Assembly: GCF_004138485.1 (NCBI RefSeq)
Contig: NZ_RYEV01000004.1
Span: forward strand, 99,718 to 163,717
Length of the DNA: 64,000 nt
Source: Peristeroidobacter soli
GTDB taxonomy: Bacteria > Pseudomonadota > Gammaproteobacteria > Steroidobacterales > Steroidobacteraceae
Direction: 5' to 3'
Shown: one piece after another, positions 38,559 to 48,934 of the stretch
Layout of the letters: each line of letters opens with the position of its first letter
Numbering within the stretch: position 1 is the first letter of the stretch
Notes under the pieces: model-generated
Database searches by the model: none
Seen by the model: the letters and a program-made list of their open reading frames with translations, nothing else
What the model was told of the DNA's origin: nothing
Program-made: the position numbers and the translations under genes

Positions 38559-40718
38559 GTGTATCAGTCGCCCTCGCACGAACCCGCCAAGCAGCGGCGC
38601 ACCACGTTGATTTTCAGCTTGCCCGCGCTGCTGGTGGTCTGTGCGTTACTGGCCGGCACGGCGCAGGCGCCGGTTGCCAAGGCGGTCGCGACCGCGAACC
38701 CGCAGGAACTCTCCCCCACCGAGCGCCAGCGACGCGTCAGCAAGCTGGTGAGCAACGTGATCGAGCGCTCGCATTACCGCCAGTCGCCGATCAACGACCC
38801 GGTGTCCTCGCTGGTGCTGGACCGTTTCATCGAACAGCTCGATGGCAGCCGCAGCTACTTCCTCGCCTCCGACATCGCCGAGTTCGAGCGCTATCGTTAT
38901 CAGCTCGACGACGCCGTGGTGAACGGTCAGCTCGAGCCCGTGTTCGCGATCTTCAATCGCTTCCAGCAGCGCAACAAGGAGCGCGTGAAATACGCCGTGG
39001 ACCTGCTCAAGACCGAGCCGGACTTCACCGTCGATGAATCCTTCGAGTTCGATCGCGCCAAGGCGCCGTGGGCCAAGACTCCCGAGGAGCTGAACGACAT
39101 CTGGCGCCGTCGCGTGAAGAACGACGCGGTGTCCCTGATGCTCACCGAAAAGACCTGGCCGGAAACCAAGGACATCCTGCAGAAGCGCTATGAGCGCGTG
39201 GTCAAGCGCACCGAGCAGGTGACCAGCGACGACATCTTCGAAGTGTTCATGAATGCGTTCGCGCACGTCTTCGATCCGCACTCGAGCTACTTCTCGCCGC
39301 GCAATTCCGAGGAGTACCGCATTCAGATGAGCCTGTCGTACGAAGGCATCGGTGCCTCGCTGCAGCTGGTCGACGACTACGTGACCGTGCTCAACGTGCT
39401 GCCCGGCGGCCCGGCGGCCATCAACGGCACGCTCGGCGCCAACGATCGCATCATCGCGGTCGGTGAAGGCAAGAACGGCAAGATGGTCGACGTGATCGGC
39501 TGGCGCCTGGATGACGTGGTTCAGATCATCCGCGGCAAGGTCGGCACCACCGTGCGCCTCAACATCCTGCCCGCGGGCGCCGCGCCCGGCTCCCCGGAGA
39601 AGGTGCTGGAACTGCAGCGTAACAAGGTGTCGCTCGACGCCCAGGCCGCGCAGAAGGAAGTGCACACCATCAAGCGCGGCGATCGTGAGATGAAGGTCGG
39701 CGTGATCAACGTGCCGAGCTTCTATCAGGACTTCGAAGCCAAATCCTCCGGCGCCAAGGACTATCGCAGCACCACGCGCGACGTGCAGAAGCTGCTCACC
39801 GAATTGAAGGCCGAGAAGATGGACGCGCTGATCATGGATCTGCGCGGTAACGGCGGCGGTCATCTGACCGAAGCGACCGCGTTGTCGGGCCTGTTCATTC
39901 CGGCCGGCCCCATCGTGCAGCTGCGCGAGACCGGTGGTCGCGTCGAAGTGCTGGATGATCCGGAACCGGCCACCGCTTGGGACGGCCCGATGATCGTGCT
40001 GGTCGATCGCTACAGCGCGTCGGCCTCGGAGATCTTCGCAGCGGCGATTCAGGACTACGGCCGCGGCATCATCGTCGGCCAACAGACCTACGGCAAAGGC
40101 TCGGTGCAGAACCTGTATCCGCTGGATCGGTATGCGCTCGGTCCCGATCCGGGCTTCGGCCAGCTCACCGTCACCATCGGCAAGTACTACCGCGTGACGG
40201 GCGAGAGCACCCAGCACCGCGGCGTGCAGCCGGACATCTCGATGCCGACGGCCATCAGCCCCGAGGAAGTCGGTGAGAGCACGCGTGAAAGCGCCCTGCC
40301 CTGGGATCGCATTCGTCCGGCGGAATTCAACAAGGAAGGTCAGCTGACCCCGGCCATCGCCGCGCTCGAGCAATCGCACGAGCAGCGCATCGCGACCGCG
40401 CCGGACTACCGCTCGCTGCTCGCCGACCTCGACGCGTTCGAGAAGGTGCGCACCCAGAAGAAGCTGTCGCTGAACCTGAAGACGCGCGTCGCCGAGCGCG
40501 AGCAGATGGAGACGGAACGACTCGCCCGCGAGAATGAGCGTCGCAAGCTGCGTGGTCAGCCGCCGGTCGCGAAGCTCGCCGACCTGACCGGTCAGGAGCC
40601 GCCCGATGCGGTGCTGGATGAGACGGTCGAGATCGCCGCGGACTTGAGCGGCATGAGCAATCTGTATCTGTCGCGCCTGAAGGCCCAGGGCGACCGGTCG
40701 GATTCGACCCGGAACTAA
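38559..40718 (+). CDS. prc: Tail-specific periplasmic protease Prc
   Basis: 719 aa. S41 peptidase that trims C-termini and, with NlpI in E. coli, degrades peptidoglycan hydrolases. Signal anchor after ~15 residues, N-terminal Prc helical domain (about 50-235), PDZ near 245-330 (YEGIGASLQLVDDYVTVLNV in part), S41 core with DRYSASASEIFAAAIQ (Ser near 485) and QQTYGKGSVQ (Lys near 512), then a DUF3340-type C-terminal domain. GTG 38559 is used, with GAGGA 9-10 nt ahead. Followed by a strong stem-loop. Confidence 0.94.
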   Translation: MYQSPSHEPAKQRRTTLIFSLPALLVVCALLAGTAQAPVAKAVATANPQELSPTERQRRVSKLVSNVIERSHYRQSPINDPVSSLVLDRFIEQLDGSRSYFLASDIAEFERYRYQLDDAVVNGQLEPVFAIFNRFQQRNKERVKYAVDLLKTEPDFTVDESFEFDRAKAPWAKTPEELNDIWRRRVKNDAVSLMLTEKTWPETKDILQKRYERVVKRTEQVTSDDIFEVFMNAFAHVFDPHSSYFSPRNSEEYRIQMSLSYEGIGASLQLVDDYVTVLNVLPGGPAAINGTLGANDRIIAVGEGKNGKMVDVIGWRLDDVVQIIRGKVGTTVRLNILPAGAAPGSPEKVLELQRNKVSLDAQAAQKEVHTIKRGDREMKVGVINVPSFYQDFEAKSSGAKDYRSTTRDVQKLLTELKAEKMDALIMDLRGNGGGHLTEATALSGLFIPAGPIVQLRETGGRVEVLDDPEPATAWDGPMIVLVDRYSASASEIFAAAIQDYGRGIIVGQQTYGKGSVQNLYPLDRYALGPDPGFGQLTVTIGKYYRVTGESTQHRGVQPDISMPTAISPEEVGESTRESALPWDRIRPAEFNKEGQLTPAIAALEQSHEQRIATAPDYRSLLADLDAFEKVRTQKKLSLNLKTRVAEREQMETERLARENERRKLRGQPPVAKLADLTGQEPPDAVLDETVEIAADLSGMSNLYLSRLKAQGDRSDSTRN

Positions 40719-40736
40719 CCGCTAAACGAGCAACCT

Positions 40737-40764
40737 CAGGCGCTGCTCATTGCAGCAGCGCCTG
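40737..40764. terminator. Perfect 11-bp stem-loop between convergent genes
   Basis: Arms 40737-40747 and 40754-40764 (CAGGCGCTGCT/AGCAGCGCCTG) with a 6-nt loop, across the stop of the coiled-coil gene and just after prc. No T tract on either side, so the stem itself, or Rho, would have to end transcription. Confidence 0.55.
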
Positions 40765-41814
40765 ATACAGATCCCAGTAATCGTCCACCAGGACGTTCAC
40801 GCCCGCCTTGTCCTTGTTGCCCGTCTCGAGCCCCGACACCAGCGTCACGGCAACCGGCAACGTACCGATCGAGTCCGTCAGCGGCACCGTGTCCGCATCG
40901 CTGCGATAAGAGACCACTGCCCGTAACGCATCGGTGCGCTCCTTCAATCCACCGAGATCGTCTTTTTCGTTTTTGACGATGGCGAGCGCCTCGCGCAACA
41001 ACATCATCAGCCGCGAGCATTCCTCGCGCGTGCCATATTTCATATCGAACACGCGCTTGGTGGTCGTCTCCTTCGCGAGCACCGCGAGGCCGCCGCCGGA
41101 CAGCGTCACGACCAGCTGTTGCGCATAGGCGATCACCGCGGTATTGACGATGCGACGGCCGTCGATGGAGATTCCCTCGAAGGCCGGTGCGGCCCGGTCT
41201 TCGAGCGTATTGCGGTCATCGCTGAGATCGGTGACTTCGGTGGCCGCAAGATCCCATTGTTCACGCTCGGTCGCGATCTCCTCGCTCAGGCGCCGGCGAC
41301 GCGCGTAGTTCCAGAAGCCGCGCATCTTCTCGAGTTTCACGTCCTGCAGCTTCAGCTGCGCTTCCATCATGTCGGCGCGCGAGCGCGCGGTCGCGATCCG
41401 TCGATCGAAATCGGCGAGCTGTTGACGACGCGCGCGATCGAATTCCAAGACGTGACGACGCTGCTCACGATCGGCCTGTTGCTGCTGCAGCTGTTGCGCG
41501 AAGCGTGCGACTTTCGCCGACGAGGCGCGCCACAGCGAACGCAATTGGAAATAAACCAAGCCGTGCGGGCCAGTCTCCGGATTGCCCAGAAATTCTTCGA
41601 GCTGCAACAGCTGCTCGCTGTGACGAACGTAACTGGCTTCGTGTTTGTTCAGCTGCTCGATCAGCTTGTGACGCTCATCCTGCAGCCGCGACAGCTCTTT
41701 CTTCAGCTCGGCGCGATTCCAATAGAGCTGCAGCAGCCGCTCATCTTCAGCAGGGGGACGCGCGCCCGGCGCGAGGAGCTGGCGCAGATTGCTCAGCCGG
41801 TCGGAGAATTCCAT
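40747..41814 (-). CDS. Coiled-coil protein, unknown
   Basis: 355 aa, cytoplasmic by lack of signal. Residues about 25-215 are almost continuous charged helix (LKKELSRLQDERHKLIEQL, FAQQLQQQQADREQRRHVL), predicted coiled coil. The second part is globular: a Val/Thr-rich block DGRRIVNTAVIAYAQQLVVT near 225-245 and LPVAVTLVSGLETGNKDKAG near the end. I do not recognise a family. Monocistronic and convergent with prc; the region downstream of its start up to DUF1249 lacks an obvious promoter. Confidence 0.7.
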   Translation of the reverse strand: MEFSDRLSNLRQLLAPGARPPAEDERLLQLYWNRAELKKELSRLQDERHKLIEQLNKHEASYVRHSEQLLQLEEFLGNPETGPHGLVYFQLRSLWRASSAKVARFAQQLQQQQADREQRRHVLEFDRARRQQLADFDRRIATARSRADMMEAQLKLQDVKLEKMRGFWNYARRRRLSEEIATEREQWDLAATEVTDLSDDRNTLEDRAAPAFEGISIDGRRIVNTAVIAYAQQLVVTLSGGGLAVLAKETTTKRVFDMKYGTREECSRLMMLLREALAIVKNEKDDLGGLKERTDALRAVVSYRSDADTVPLTDSIGTLPVAVTLVSGLETGNKDKAGVNVLVDDYWDLYQALLQ

Positions 41815-41951
41815 AGCGAGCCCGGTACGGGCAAAGGGAAGGACGTTCAGGGAGAGTTGATTACCACTCGTCGATTTCGGCTCTGATCAGCGAAGCATTT
41901 CACCCAGCTGCCACTTGCCGAAGTCGGGGAAGTCGATACATCCGAGCTTCC

Positions 41952-42431
41952 TCAGGTGGCTGTCAACGCGGGGAAGTGATGACCACGCTCGACGCAATAA
42001 TCGAGCCATTTGTTGAGCATGACGTTGCGCAGCCAGCGATCGCCCAGATCGCGTGCCAGCTGCGAGCGCAGCGATTCGAGCATCGCATGACGATGCCAGC
42101 GCGCGCACGCCTGCACTTCGGCGAGCCGCGCATCGCGATACACGCGGATCAGCAGATCCGGATCGGCCAGCGGCCCGGCTTCATCGTCGAACACATAGGT
42201 GAGCCGCAGCGTGGTCGTGTAGCGGCTGCGCTCTTCGATCGCCAGATGCAACGGACAATCGCCGTCCACCACGGAAATCTGCGTGGCCGCCGCGCGCTCC
42301 ACGTCCGGCACCAGCCAGGCAAGACGGATGTAATTGCTCTCATACAGCGACATCAAGCTGACGAAGCTGCCCGGACGGGAGCGCCAGCTGACGGGGCAAT
42401 TCACATCGCTTGCTGTAAGGTCTATCGACAT
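41952..42431 (-). CDS. DUF1249 family protein (YqiB-like)
   Basis: 159 aa. Matches DUF1249: SLYESNYIRLAWLVPD near residues 28-43, then LHLAIEERSRYTTTLRLTYVF and the LIRVYRDARLAEVQAC strand-helix, ending WLDYCVERGHHF. In E. coli yqiB sits next to cpdA and nudF; that context is absent here and the function is unknown. ATG 42431. Confidence 0.88.
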   Translation of the reverse strand: MSIDLTASDVNCPVSWRSRPGSFVSLMSLYESNYIRLAWLVPDVERAAATQISVVDGDCPLHLAIEERSRYTTTLRLTYVFDDEAGPLADPDLLIRVYRDARLAEVQACARWHRHAMLESLRSQLARDLGDRWLRNVMLNKWLDYCVERGHHFPALTAT

Positions 42432-42573
42432 GGTCCGAATATAGCACAGCAGTTTCGCACTACTGCCAGTGGTGTGTGACTTGCGTCACGGGGCAATTCA
42501 TGTGTCATCCACGCAGTTCCAATACATGCGACATGCGTGCCATGTGTGGGCACTTCGGCTCGCTTGCAAGGGC

Positions 42574-43398
42574 TCAAGGACGCAGCCGACGCTCCACGCC
42601 CGTCCGGTCGAGAATGCGGCTCGCGATCTCCTCGATGGAACATTCGGTGGTGTTGATGCATGGAATGTCGTAGCGACGAAAGATCGCCTCGGCGGTGCGC
42701 ACTTCGAAGTCCACTTGTGAGGGTGAGGAGTAGTTGCTGTTGGGCCGGCGCTCGTTGCGGATCTGTTGCAGACGTTCCGGCGCGATGGTGAGACCGTACA
42801 GCTTGCGCTGATGCTTGATCAGCGCCGCCGGCAGACGCCCGGTCTCGAGCTCCTCGTCAGCGAATGGATAATTGGCGCCGAACACGCCGTACTGCAAGGC
42901 CAGGTACAGGCAGGTTGGCGTTTTACCGGTGCGCGAAACGCCGACCAGGATCAGATCGGCGCGCTCGTAGTCGCGCGTGACAGCGCCGTCATCGTTGGCG
43001 AGCGCGAAGTTGGTGGCGTTGATGCGCGTGGTGTAGGCGCCGAGGTCCTGCATGCCATGCGCCTTGCCCTGCGCGCGCGAGGACTTGATCTTCAGCTCCA
43101 TCTCCAGCGGCCCCATGAAGGCGTCGAAGAAATCCAGGAACAGGCCGTTGGCGCGCTTGATGATCTCGCGCAGGTCCTCCTGTACCAAAGTACTGAAAAT
43201 CACGGGCCGGACGCCTTCCGTCTCACCCGTCGCGTTGATGCGACGAACCGCCTCCTCCGCCTTGTCAACAGTGGAGATAAATGGCAGAGTCACCTGCCGA
43301 AATGCCTGCCCATCGAACTGCGTCAGCAGGCTGTGCCCCATGGTCTCGGCGGTCACGCCGGTCTGGTCGGACACAAAAAAAACCGTTCGTCTTTCCAT
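42574..43398 (-). CDS. ppsR: PEP synthase regulatory protein (bifunctional kinase/pyrophosphorylase)
   Basis: 274 aa DUF299 protein. Uses ADP to inactivate PEP synthase by phosphorylation and reverses it with phosphate. P-loop-like [16 protein letters not shown] near residue 150; N-terminal [20 protein letters not shown]-terminal [19 protein letters not shown] 43398 follows AGAAG; the frame is open seven codons further. Divergent from ppsA with 90 nt between, the usual arrangement. Confidence 0.95.
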   Translation of the reverse strand: MERRTVFFVSDQTGVTAETMGHSLLTQFDGQAFRQVTLPFISTVDKAEEAVRRINATGETEGVRPVIFSTLVQEDLREIIKRANGLFLDFFDAFMGPLEMELKIKSSRAQGKAHGMQDLGAYTTRINATNFALANDDGAVTRDYERADLILVGVSRTGKTPTCLYLALQYGVFGANYPFADEELETGRLPAALIKHQRKLYGLTIAPERLQQIRNERRPNSNYSSPSQVDFEVRTAEAIFRRYDIPCINTTECSIEEIASRILDRTGVERRLRP

Positions 43399-43488
43399 TC
43401 TTCTGTCGCCAAGACTCACGCGCCATCGCGTATTGCGGTTAAAATCCCGGGGCTAAGTACATCGCTCGAGTGTCTACGAGGACCGCCC

Positions 43489-45858
43489 TTGACCGCTTAC
43501 ACAGTACCCTTCGAACAGCTCGGACGCCACGATGTCGACACCGTCGGCGGCAAAAACTCCTCACTCGGCGAGATGATCAGCCATCTGGCCAAGATGGGCG
43601 TGAGCGTGCCGACCGGCTACGCGACCACCGCGCAGGCGTATCGGGACTTCCTCAAGCACGAGGGGCTGGCCGAGCGCATCTCCAAGGAGCTCGCCACGCT
43701 CGATGTCGATGACGTGGAGAAGCTCACCGAGGTGGGCGCGAAGATCCGGCAATGGATTCTCTCCACGCCGTTCCCGCCGCAGCTCGAGAAAGAAATTCTC
43801 GCCGGCTACGAGCGCATGGGCGAGGGTCGCGATGTCGCGGTCGCGGTCCGCTCCTCCGCCACCGCCGAGGATCTGCCGGACGCCTCCTTCGCCGGCCAGC
43901 AGGAAACATTCCTGAACGTGCGCGGCAAGGAAGCGCTGATCAAGTGCGTGCACGAAGTGTTCGCCTCGCTCTACAACGATCGCGCCATCGCCTATCGCGT
44001 GCACCAGGGCTTCGCCCACGACGTGGTCGCCCTCTCCGCCGGCATCCAGTACATGTGCCGCTCCGACGTGGGCGCAAGCGGCGTGATGTTCACGCTCGAT
44101 ACCGACTCAGGCTTCCGCAACGTCGTGTTCATCACGGCCTCCTACGGCCTCGGCGAGACCGTCGTGCAGGGCGCGGTGAATCCCGATGAGTTCTATGTCT
44201 ACAAGCCGACGCTGAAGTCGGGCCACGCGCCCATCCTGCGCCGTACGCTCGGCGCCAAGGCGATCAAGATGGTCTACGGCGAGCCGGGCAGCGGCGAGCG
44301 CGTGAAGACCGTCGATGTCGCAACCGAGGATCGCAACCGCTTCTCGATCGATGATGCCGACATTCTGGAGCTCGCCAAGCAGGCGCTCATCATCGAGCAG
44401 CACTACGGCTGCCCGATGGACATCGAATGGGGCAAGGACGGCGAGACCGGCAAGATCTATATCCTGCAGGCGCGTCCGGAGACCGTGCAGAGCCGCGCCG
44501 GCCGCACCGTGCAGCGCTACTCGCTGAAGAAAAAATCCAAGGTGCTCTCGAGCGGCCGCTCCATCGGTCAGCGCATCGGCGCCGGCCCCGCCCGCATCAT
44601 TCGCGACGTGAAAGAAATGACTCGCGTGCAGAGCGGCGACGTGCTGGTCGCCGACATGACCGATCCGGATTGGGAGCCGGTGATGAAGCGCGCCTCGGCC
44701 ATCGTGACCAATCGCGGTGGCCGCACCTGTCACGCCGCCATCATCGCGCGCGAGCTCGGCATTCCCGCGGTCGTGGGCTGCACCGATGCGACCGAGACGA
44801 TCAAGGAAGGCATGGAAGTGACGGTCTCCTGCGCCGAAGGTGACACTGGCTTCGTGTACGAGGGCGCCCTGCCCTTCGAACAGAAAATCGTCGAGCTGGA
44901 TGCGCTGCCCCCCATCAAGACCAAGATCATGATGAACGTCGGCAACCCCGACCGTGCCTTCGACTTCGCCGGCATTCCGCACAAGGGCGTGGGTCTGGCG
45001 CGTCTGGAATTCATCATCAATCGCATGATCGGCGTGCACCCGCGCGCGCTGCTCGAGTTCGACTCGCTCGCCAAGGATCTGCAGCAGACCATCCGTCGCC
45101 AGATGAATGGTTACAAGGATCCGGTGAGCTTCTACATCGACAAGCTGTGCGAAGGCATCGCGACCATCGCCGCGGCGTTCGCGCCGGAGCCGGTGATCGT
45201 GCGCATGTCGGATTTCAAATCGAACGAGTACGCGAATCTGATCGGCGGCCGTCAGTACGAGCCGCACGAAGAGAATCCGATGCTCGGCTTCCGCGGCGCC
45301 TCGCGTTACGTGGATGAAACGTTCCGTCCCTGCTTCGAGCTCGAATGCCGCGCGTTGAAGCGCGTGCGCGAAGAGATGGGCCTGACCAACGTGCAGGTGA
45401 TGGTGCCCTTCGTACGTACGGTGAAGGAAGCCGAGCACGTCACGCAACTGCTCGCGCAGAACGGCTTGAAGCGCGGCGAGAACGGGCTGAAGGTCATCAT
45501 GATGTGCGAGCTGCCGACCAACGCGCTGCTCGCCGATCAGTATCTGCAGTTTTTCGACGGCATGTCGATCGGCTCGAACGACATGACCCAGCTCACGCTC
45601 GGCCTGGACCGCGACTCGGCCATCATTGCCAAGCTGTTCGACGAGCGTGATGAGGCGGTGAAGGCCTTGCTGAAGCTCGCCATCGACGCCTGTCGCAGGC
45701 AAGGCAAGTACGTGGGTATCTGCGGCCAGGGCCCCTCGGATCATCCGGATCTCGCGCGCTGGCTGGTCGAGCAAGGCATCGAGAGCATCTCGCTCAATCC
45801 CGACACCGTGGTCGAGACCTGGCTGTTCCTGGCGGGCGGCTCGGTGGCCGCGAAGTAA
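43489..45858 (+). CDS. ppsA: Phosphoenolpyruvate synthase
   Basis: 789 aa. Converts pyruvate and ATP to PEP, AMP and phosphate in gluconeogenesis. The frame is open far upstream, but TTG 43489 has GAGGA six bases ahead and yields the normal N-terminus ([21 protein letters not shown], in part). N-terminal ATP-grasp domain, phosphohistidine domain with [18 protein letters not shown] (His near 414), C-terminal TIM barrel with [15 protein letters not shown]. Regulated by PpsR, whose gene is divergent. Confidence 0.96.
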   Translation: MTAYTVPFEQLGRHDVDTVGGKNSSLGEMISHLAKMGVSVPTGYATTAQAYRDFLKHEGLAERISKELATLDVDDVEKLTEVGAKIRQWILSTPFPPQLEKEILAGYERMGEGRDVAVAVRSSATAEDLPDASFAGQQETFLNVRGKEALIKCVHEVFASLYNDRAIAYRVHQGFAHDVVALSAGIQYMCRSDVGASGVMFTLDTDSGFRNVVFITASYGLGETVVQGAVNPDEFYVYKPTLKSGHAPILRRTLGAKAIKMVYGEPGSGERVKTVDVATEDRNRFSIDDADILELAKQALIIEQHYGCPMDIEWGKDGETGKIYILQARPETVQSRAGRTVQRYSLKKKSKVLSSGRSIGQRIGAGPARIIRDVKEMTRVQSGDVLVADMTDPDWEPVMKRASAIVTNRGGRTCHAAIIARELGIPAVVGCTDATETIKEGMEVTVSCAEGDTGFVYEGALPFEQKIVELDALPPIKTKIMMNVGNPDRAFDFAGIPHKGVGLARLEFIINRMIGVHPRALLEFDSLAKDLQQTIRRQMNGYKDPVSFYIDKLCEGIATIAAAFAPEPVIVRMSDFKSNEYANLIGGRQYEPHEENPMLGFRGASRYVDETFRPCFELECRALKRVREEMGLTNVQVMVPFVRTVKEAEHVTQLLAQNGLKRGENGLKVIMMCELPTNALLADQYLQFFDGMSIGSNDMTQLTLGLDRDSAIIAKLFDERDEAVKALLKLAIDACRRQGKYVGICGQGPSDHPDLARWLVEQGIESISLNPDTVVETWLFLAGGSVAAK

Positions 45859-45869
45859 CGTCGTCACGT

Positions 45870-45897
45870 CGCGGCGGCAGGCATCCCTGCCGCCGCG
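45870..45897. terminator. 12-bp perfect stem-loop between ppsA and orn
   Basis: Arms CGCGGCGGCAGG (45870-45881) and CCTGCCGCCGCG (45886-45897), loop CATC, midway between two convergent stops. No T run on either strand. Confidence 0.6.
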
Positions 45898-45906
45898 AAT
45901 CCGTCC

Positions 45907-46455
45907 TCAAACCCGCAGAAAGTTCGTCCGGTAGTGCTGCAGCTCGCGAATGGAATCGCGAATGTCGTCCAGCGCCAGGTGCGTCGAGCTCTTCTGGAAA
46001 CTGCTGTACACCTCCGGCGACCAGCGCCGCGCCAGCTCCTTCAGCGTGCTCACATCCAGGTTGCGGTAGTGAAAATACCGCTCCAGGGCCGGCATCTCGC
46101 GTGCCATGAAGCGACGGTCCTGACAGATGCTGTTGCCGCACATGGGCGAGACGCCCGGCTCGATCCAGCGGCTCAGAAACTCCACCGTCTGGCGCTCGGC
46201 CTCCTCGACGGTGATGGTGCTGGCACGCACGCGGGCGGCGAGGCCCGAGGCGCCGTGCTGGCGACGGTTCCAGTCGTCCATGGCGTCCAGGGTCTCATCC
46301 GACTGATGGATGGCCAGGACCGGCCCCTCGGCCAGGGTGTTCAGGTGCTTGTCGGTGACCACGGTGGCGATTTCGATGATGTGGTCGGTGTCGGGCTTCA
46401 GGCCCGTCATTTCCAGATCGATCCAGATGAGTCGGGTCGGGTCGCGGTCGGTCAC
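45907..46455 (-). CDS. orn: Oligoribonuclease
   Basis: 182 aa DEDDh 3'-5' exonuclease that clears di- to pentaribonucleotides, including pGpG from c-di-GMP turnover. DEDD residues: [11 protein letters not shown] (D, E) near 9-19, DDWNRRQHG and the [14 protein letters not shown] (D) block, and the final [14 protein letters not shown] (H, D). Full length. ATG 46455. Confidence 0.97.
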   Translation of the reverse strand: MTDRDPTRLIWIDLEMTGLKPDTDHIIEIATVVTDKHLNTLAEGPVLAIHQSDETLDAMDDWNRRQHGASGLAARVRASTITVEEAERQTVEFLSRWIEPGVSPMCGNSICQDRRFMAREMPALERYFHYRNLDVSTLKELARRWSPEVYSSFQKSSTHLALDDIRDSIRELQHYRTNFLRV

Positions 46456-46659
46456 GGTACGCTCTGCGCATTAAAGATTTGATGGGACATCATAACAGCT
46501 GGCGTATCGGCTTCCCCGTCGGGTACAAGGATGTACCCCGCCGCCGCAGGCGGCGGCGAGCGGCAAAAGTCGCACCTTTTGCCAACTCGCACGAGGGTCG
46601 TGGCAGGCTGCCCGATCCCGAGTTTTGTGTGTGCCTCGGCACCCATTGGAAAGACTTCA

Positions 46660-47913
46660 ATGCATTGGTTTACCGGATTGTTTCTATTGCTGCTGCTCGC
46701 CTCCACGGCGACGCGCAGCTGGCTGAATCAGCGCCAGGTCGCGGCCGTGCGGCGGCACCGCGGCCGGGTGCCCGAGGCCTTCGCCCAGCAGATCGACCTC
46801 GAGGCCCACCAGAAGGCTGCGGACTATACGGTCGCCCGCGCCAGCCTCAACCGCTGGGATGTGTTGCTGGATGCGGCCCTCGCCCTGGCGCTCACCCTGG
46901 GCGGTGGCATCGATCGCATCGATCACGCGTGGCGGGCGGCGGGCCTGTCGCCGACCTGGCATGGCACGGCCGTCGTCCTGTCGACTTTCCTGATAGTGAG
47001 CGCCATCGGCCTGCCGCTGTCTCTGTGGCGTACTTTTGGTATCGAGGCGCGCTTCGGCTTCAATCGCACCACGCCGGGGCTGTATATCGCCGATTTGTGC
47101 AAGAGCCTGGCGCTGGGGCTGCTGCTCGGCACGCCGCTGCTGTTCGTGATCCTGTACCTGATGCAGCAGGCCGGCGCGCTGTGGTGGCTGTACGCCTGGC
47201 TGGTGTGGGTGAGTTTTTCCGTGCTGATGACCTGGGCGTACCCCGCGATCTTCGCGCCGATGTTCAACAAGTTCACGCCGGTGACCGACGCAACCCTCAA
47301 GCAGCGCACCGAGGCGGTCCTGCAACGCTGCGGCTTCGAGTCCAAGGGCGTGTTCAAGATGGACGGCTCGCGCCGCTCCTCGCATGGCAACGCCTATTTC
47401 ACCGGCATCGGTCGCAACAAGCGCATCGTGTTCTTCGACACCCTGCTCGAGCGTTTACAGGTCGCTGAGGTCGAGGCCGTGCTCGCGCACGAGCTCGGCC
47501 ATTTCCGGCTGAAACACATTCGCTCGGGCCTGATCGTGTCGGTCGTGATGGCGCTGCTCGGCTTCCTGCTGCTCGATGCGCTGATGCGCTGGCCCGCCTT
47601 CTATGCGGCGCTCGGCGTGAGCACGCCCTCCACGCACGCAGCGCTGCTGCTCTTCATGTTCGTGCTGCCCGCCTTCACGTATTTCCTGACGCCGCTCGGT
47701 GCGTGGTGGTCGCGCAAGCACGAGTTCGAGGCGGATGAATTCGCCGCTCAACATGCGAACGCAAGCGAGCTTGCGAGCGCGCTCGTGAAACTGCATCGAG
47801 ACAATGCGAGCACGCTCACGCCCGACAGCCTGCACTCGGCCTTCTACGATTCGCATCCGCCCGCGCTCGTGCGCATCTCGCGCCTGCAGTCGCTGGCGAC
47901 AGCGCGCTCATGA
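46660..47913 (+). CDS. M48 family zinc metalloprotease (Ste24/CAAX-type)
   Basis: 417 aa inner-membrane protease. ATG 46660 has GGAAAG upstream; the open frame before it has no conserved sequence. N-terminal CAAX-protease-1 region with several TMs, then VLAHELGHFRLKH (zinc His, catalytic Glu) near residue 270, and the third ligand in HEFEADEFAAQHA. Members process prenylated proteins in eukaryotes and clear misfolded membrane proteins in bacteria. Stop overlaps rsgA by ATGA. Confidence 0.93.
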   Translation: MHWFTGLFLLLLLASTATRSWLNQRQVAAVRRHRGRVPEAFAQQIDLEAHQKAADYTVARASLNRWDVLLDAALALALTLGGGIDRIDHAWRAAGLSPTWHGTAVVLSTFLIVSAIGLPLSLWRTFGIEARFGFNRTTPGLYIADLCKSLALGLLLGTPLLFVILYLMQQAGALWWLYAWLVWVSFSVLMTWAYPAIFAPMFNKFTPVTDATLKQRTEAVLQRCGFESKGVFKMDGSRRSSHGNAYFTGIGRNKRIVFFDTLLERLQVAEVEAVLAHELGHFRLKHIRSGLIVSVVMALLGFLLLDALMRWPAFYAALGVSTPSTHAALLLFMFVLPAFTYFLTPLGAWWSRKHEFEADEFAAQHANASELASALVKLHRDNASTLTPDSLHSAFYDSHPPALVRISRLQSLATARS

Positions 47914-48839
47914 GCGAGGCGGCTGAGGCGCCGGCACGCGTCACCGAGTCGTTCGGTCGTCGCGTCATCGTCGAAACCCACGCCGGCGAGCGCATGTCGG
48001 CCGAGCTCTTCGGCAAGCGACTCACCTGCGTGTGCGGCGATGAAGTGACGATTCGCGGTCCGTCCCAGAGCAGCGGCGACGTGGCAAAAGTCGTGAGCGT
48101 CGCCCCTCGCCGATCGTTGTTTGCCCGCACGGACAGTCGCGGACGCACCGAGCCGCTCGCGGCGAATCTGTCACTGATCATCGTGATCGTCGCGCCGAAT
48201 CCCGAGCCGGATCTCTACATCGCCGATCGGTATCTCGCAGGCGCCGCGCTCGCAGGAATCTCGGGCGCGCTGATCGTGAACAAGTCGGAGCTGCCAGGTG
48301 CGGAGGATGCCGAGTTCCAGGCGCGCGTGAACGACTACGAGCGCGCAGGCTATCCGGTGCTACGTGTCTCGGCGAAGAACGAGCCGACGGTTGCGCCCGT
48401 GCGCGAGCTGCTCGCCAACCACAGTGCCATGCTCGTCGGCCAATCCGGCGTCGGCAAGTCCACGCTCACCAATCGCCTCGCGCCCGAGTCCGAGCGCGCC
48501 ACGCGATCCTTGTCCGATTCGACCGGTGAAGGCCGGCACACGACGGTCTCGACCGCGTTGTTTCGTCTCGAAAGTGGTGGCGAGCTGATCGACTCGCCCG
48601 GCGTTCGCGACTATGCGCCGCCGCCGGTCGAAGATGCGATGGTGCAGGTGGGCTGGCCGGAAATGCTGAAGCTCGCGCACGACTGCAGATTCAACAACTG
48701 CCTGCATCTGCGCGAGCCGGGGTGCGCCGTGCTGGCCGCGCTCGCCGGCAACACGATCTCGGCGCGTCGCTACGAAAGTTATAAACGCCTGCTCAACATC
48801 ATGCGCGGGCTCGCGCCGGAATACGAGCGCCGGCGCTGA
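47910..48839 (+). CDS. rsgA: Ribosome small subunit GTPase RsgA
   Basis: 309 aa circularly permuted GTPase for late 30S assembly. OB domain (about 1-90), then NKSE (G4) before G1 GQSGVGKSTLTNRL, the order typical of permutation, followed by DSPGVRDYAP (G3), and the C-terminal zinc knuckle CRFNNCLHLREPGCAV. ATG overlaps the M48 stop. Confidence 0.96.
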   Translation: MSEAAEAPARVTESFGRRVIVETHAGERMSAELFGKRLTCVCGDEVTIRGPSQSSGDVAKVVSVAPRRSLFARTDSRGRTEPLAANLSLIIVIVAPNPEPDLYIADRYLAGAALAGISGALIVNKSELPGAEDAEFQARVNDYERAGYPVLRVSAKNEPTVAPVRELLANHSAMLVGQSGVGKSTLTNRLAPESERATRSLSDSTGEGRHTTVSTALFRLESGGELIDSPGVRDYAPPPVEDAMVQVGWPEMLKLAHDCRFNNCLHLREPGCAVLAALAGNTISARRYESYKRLLNIMRGLAPEYERRR

Positions 48840-48912
48840 ACTGCGGCCTTCCGGGCGCCAGCCTCAGAAATCCTGACGCTCGGGCAGCGACGCCCTGTTG
48901 TCGCGCCCCCGC

Positions 48913-48932
48913 CTGCTTTGCTATCAAAGCAG
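48913..48932 (+). repeat. 8-bp perfect inverted repeat just before a start codon
   Basis: CTGCTTTG-CTAT-CAAAGCAG ends 2 nt before ATG 48935, where a ribosome site would normally sit. No Shine-Dalgarno is visible. A hairpin in the mRNA or a small operator is possible. Confidence 0.5.
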
Positions 48933-48934
48933 CC

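Noticed and set aside
42766..43488. N-terminal extension of ppsA by about 240 codons
   Set aside because: The extension lies antisense to ppsR, has no PEP synthase homology, and a well-placed GAGGA-TTG start at 43489 gives the normal length.
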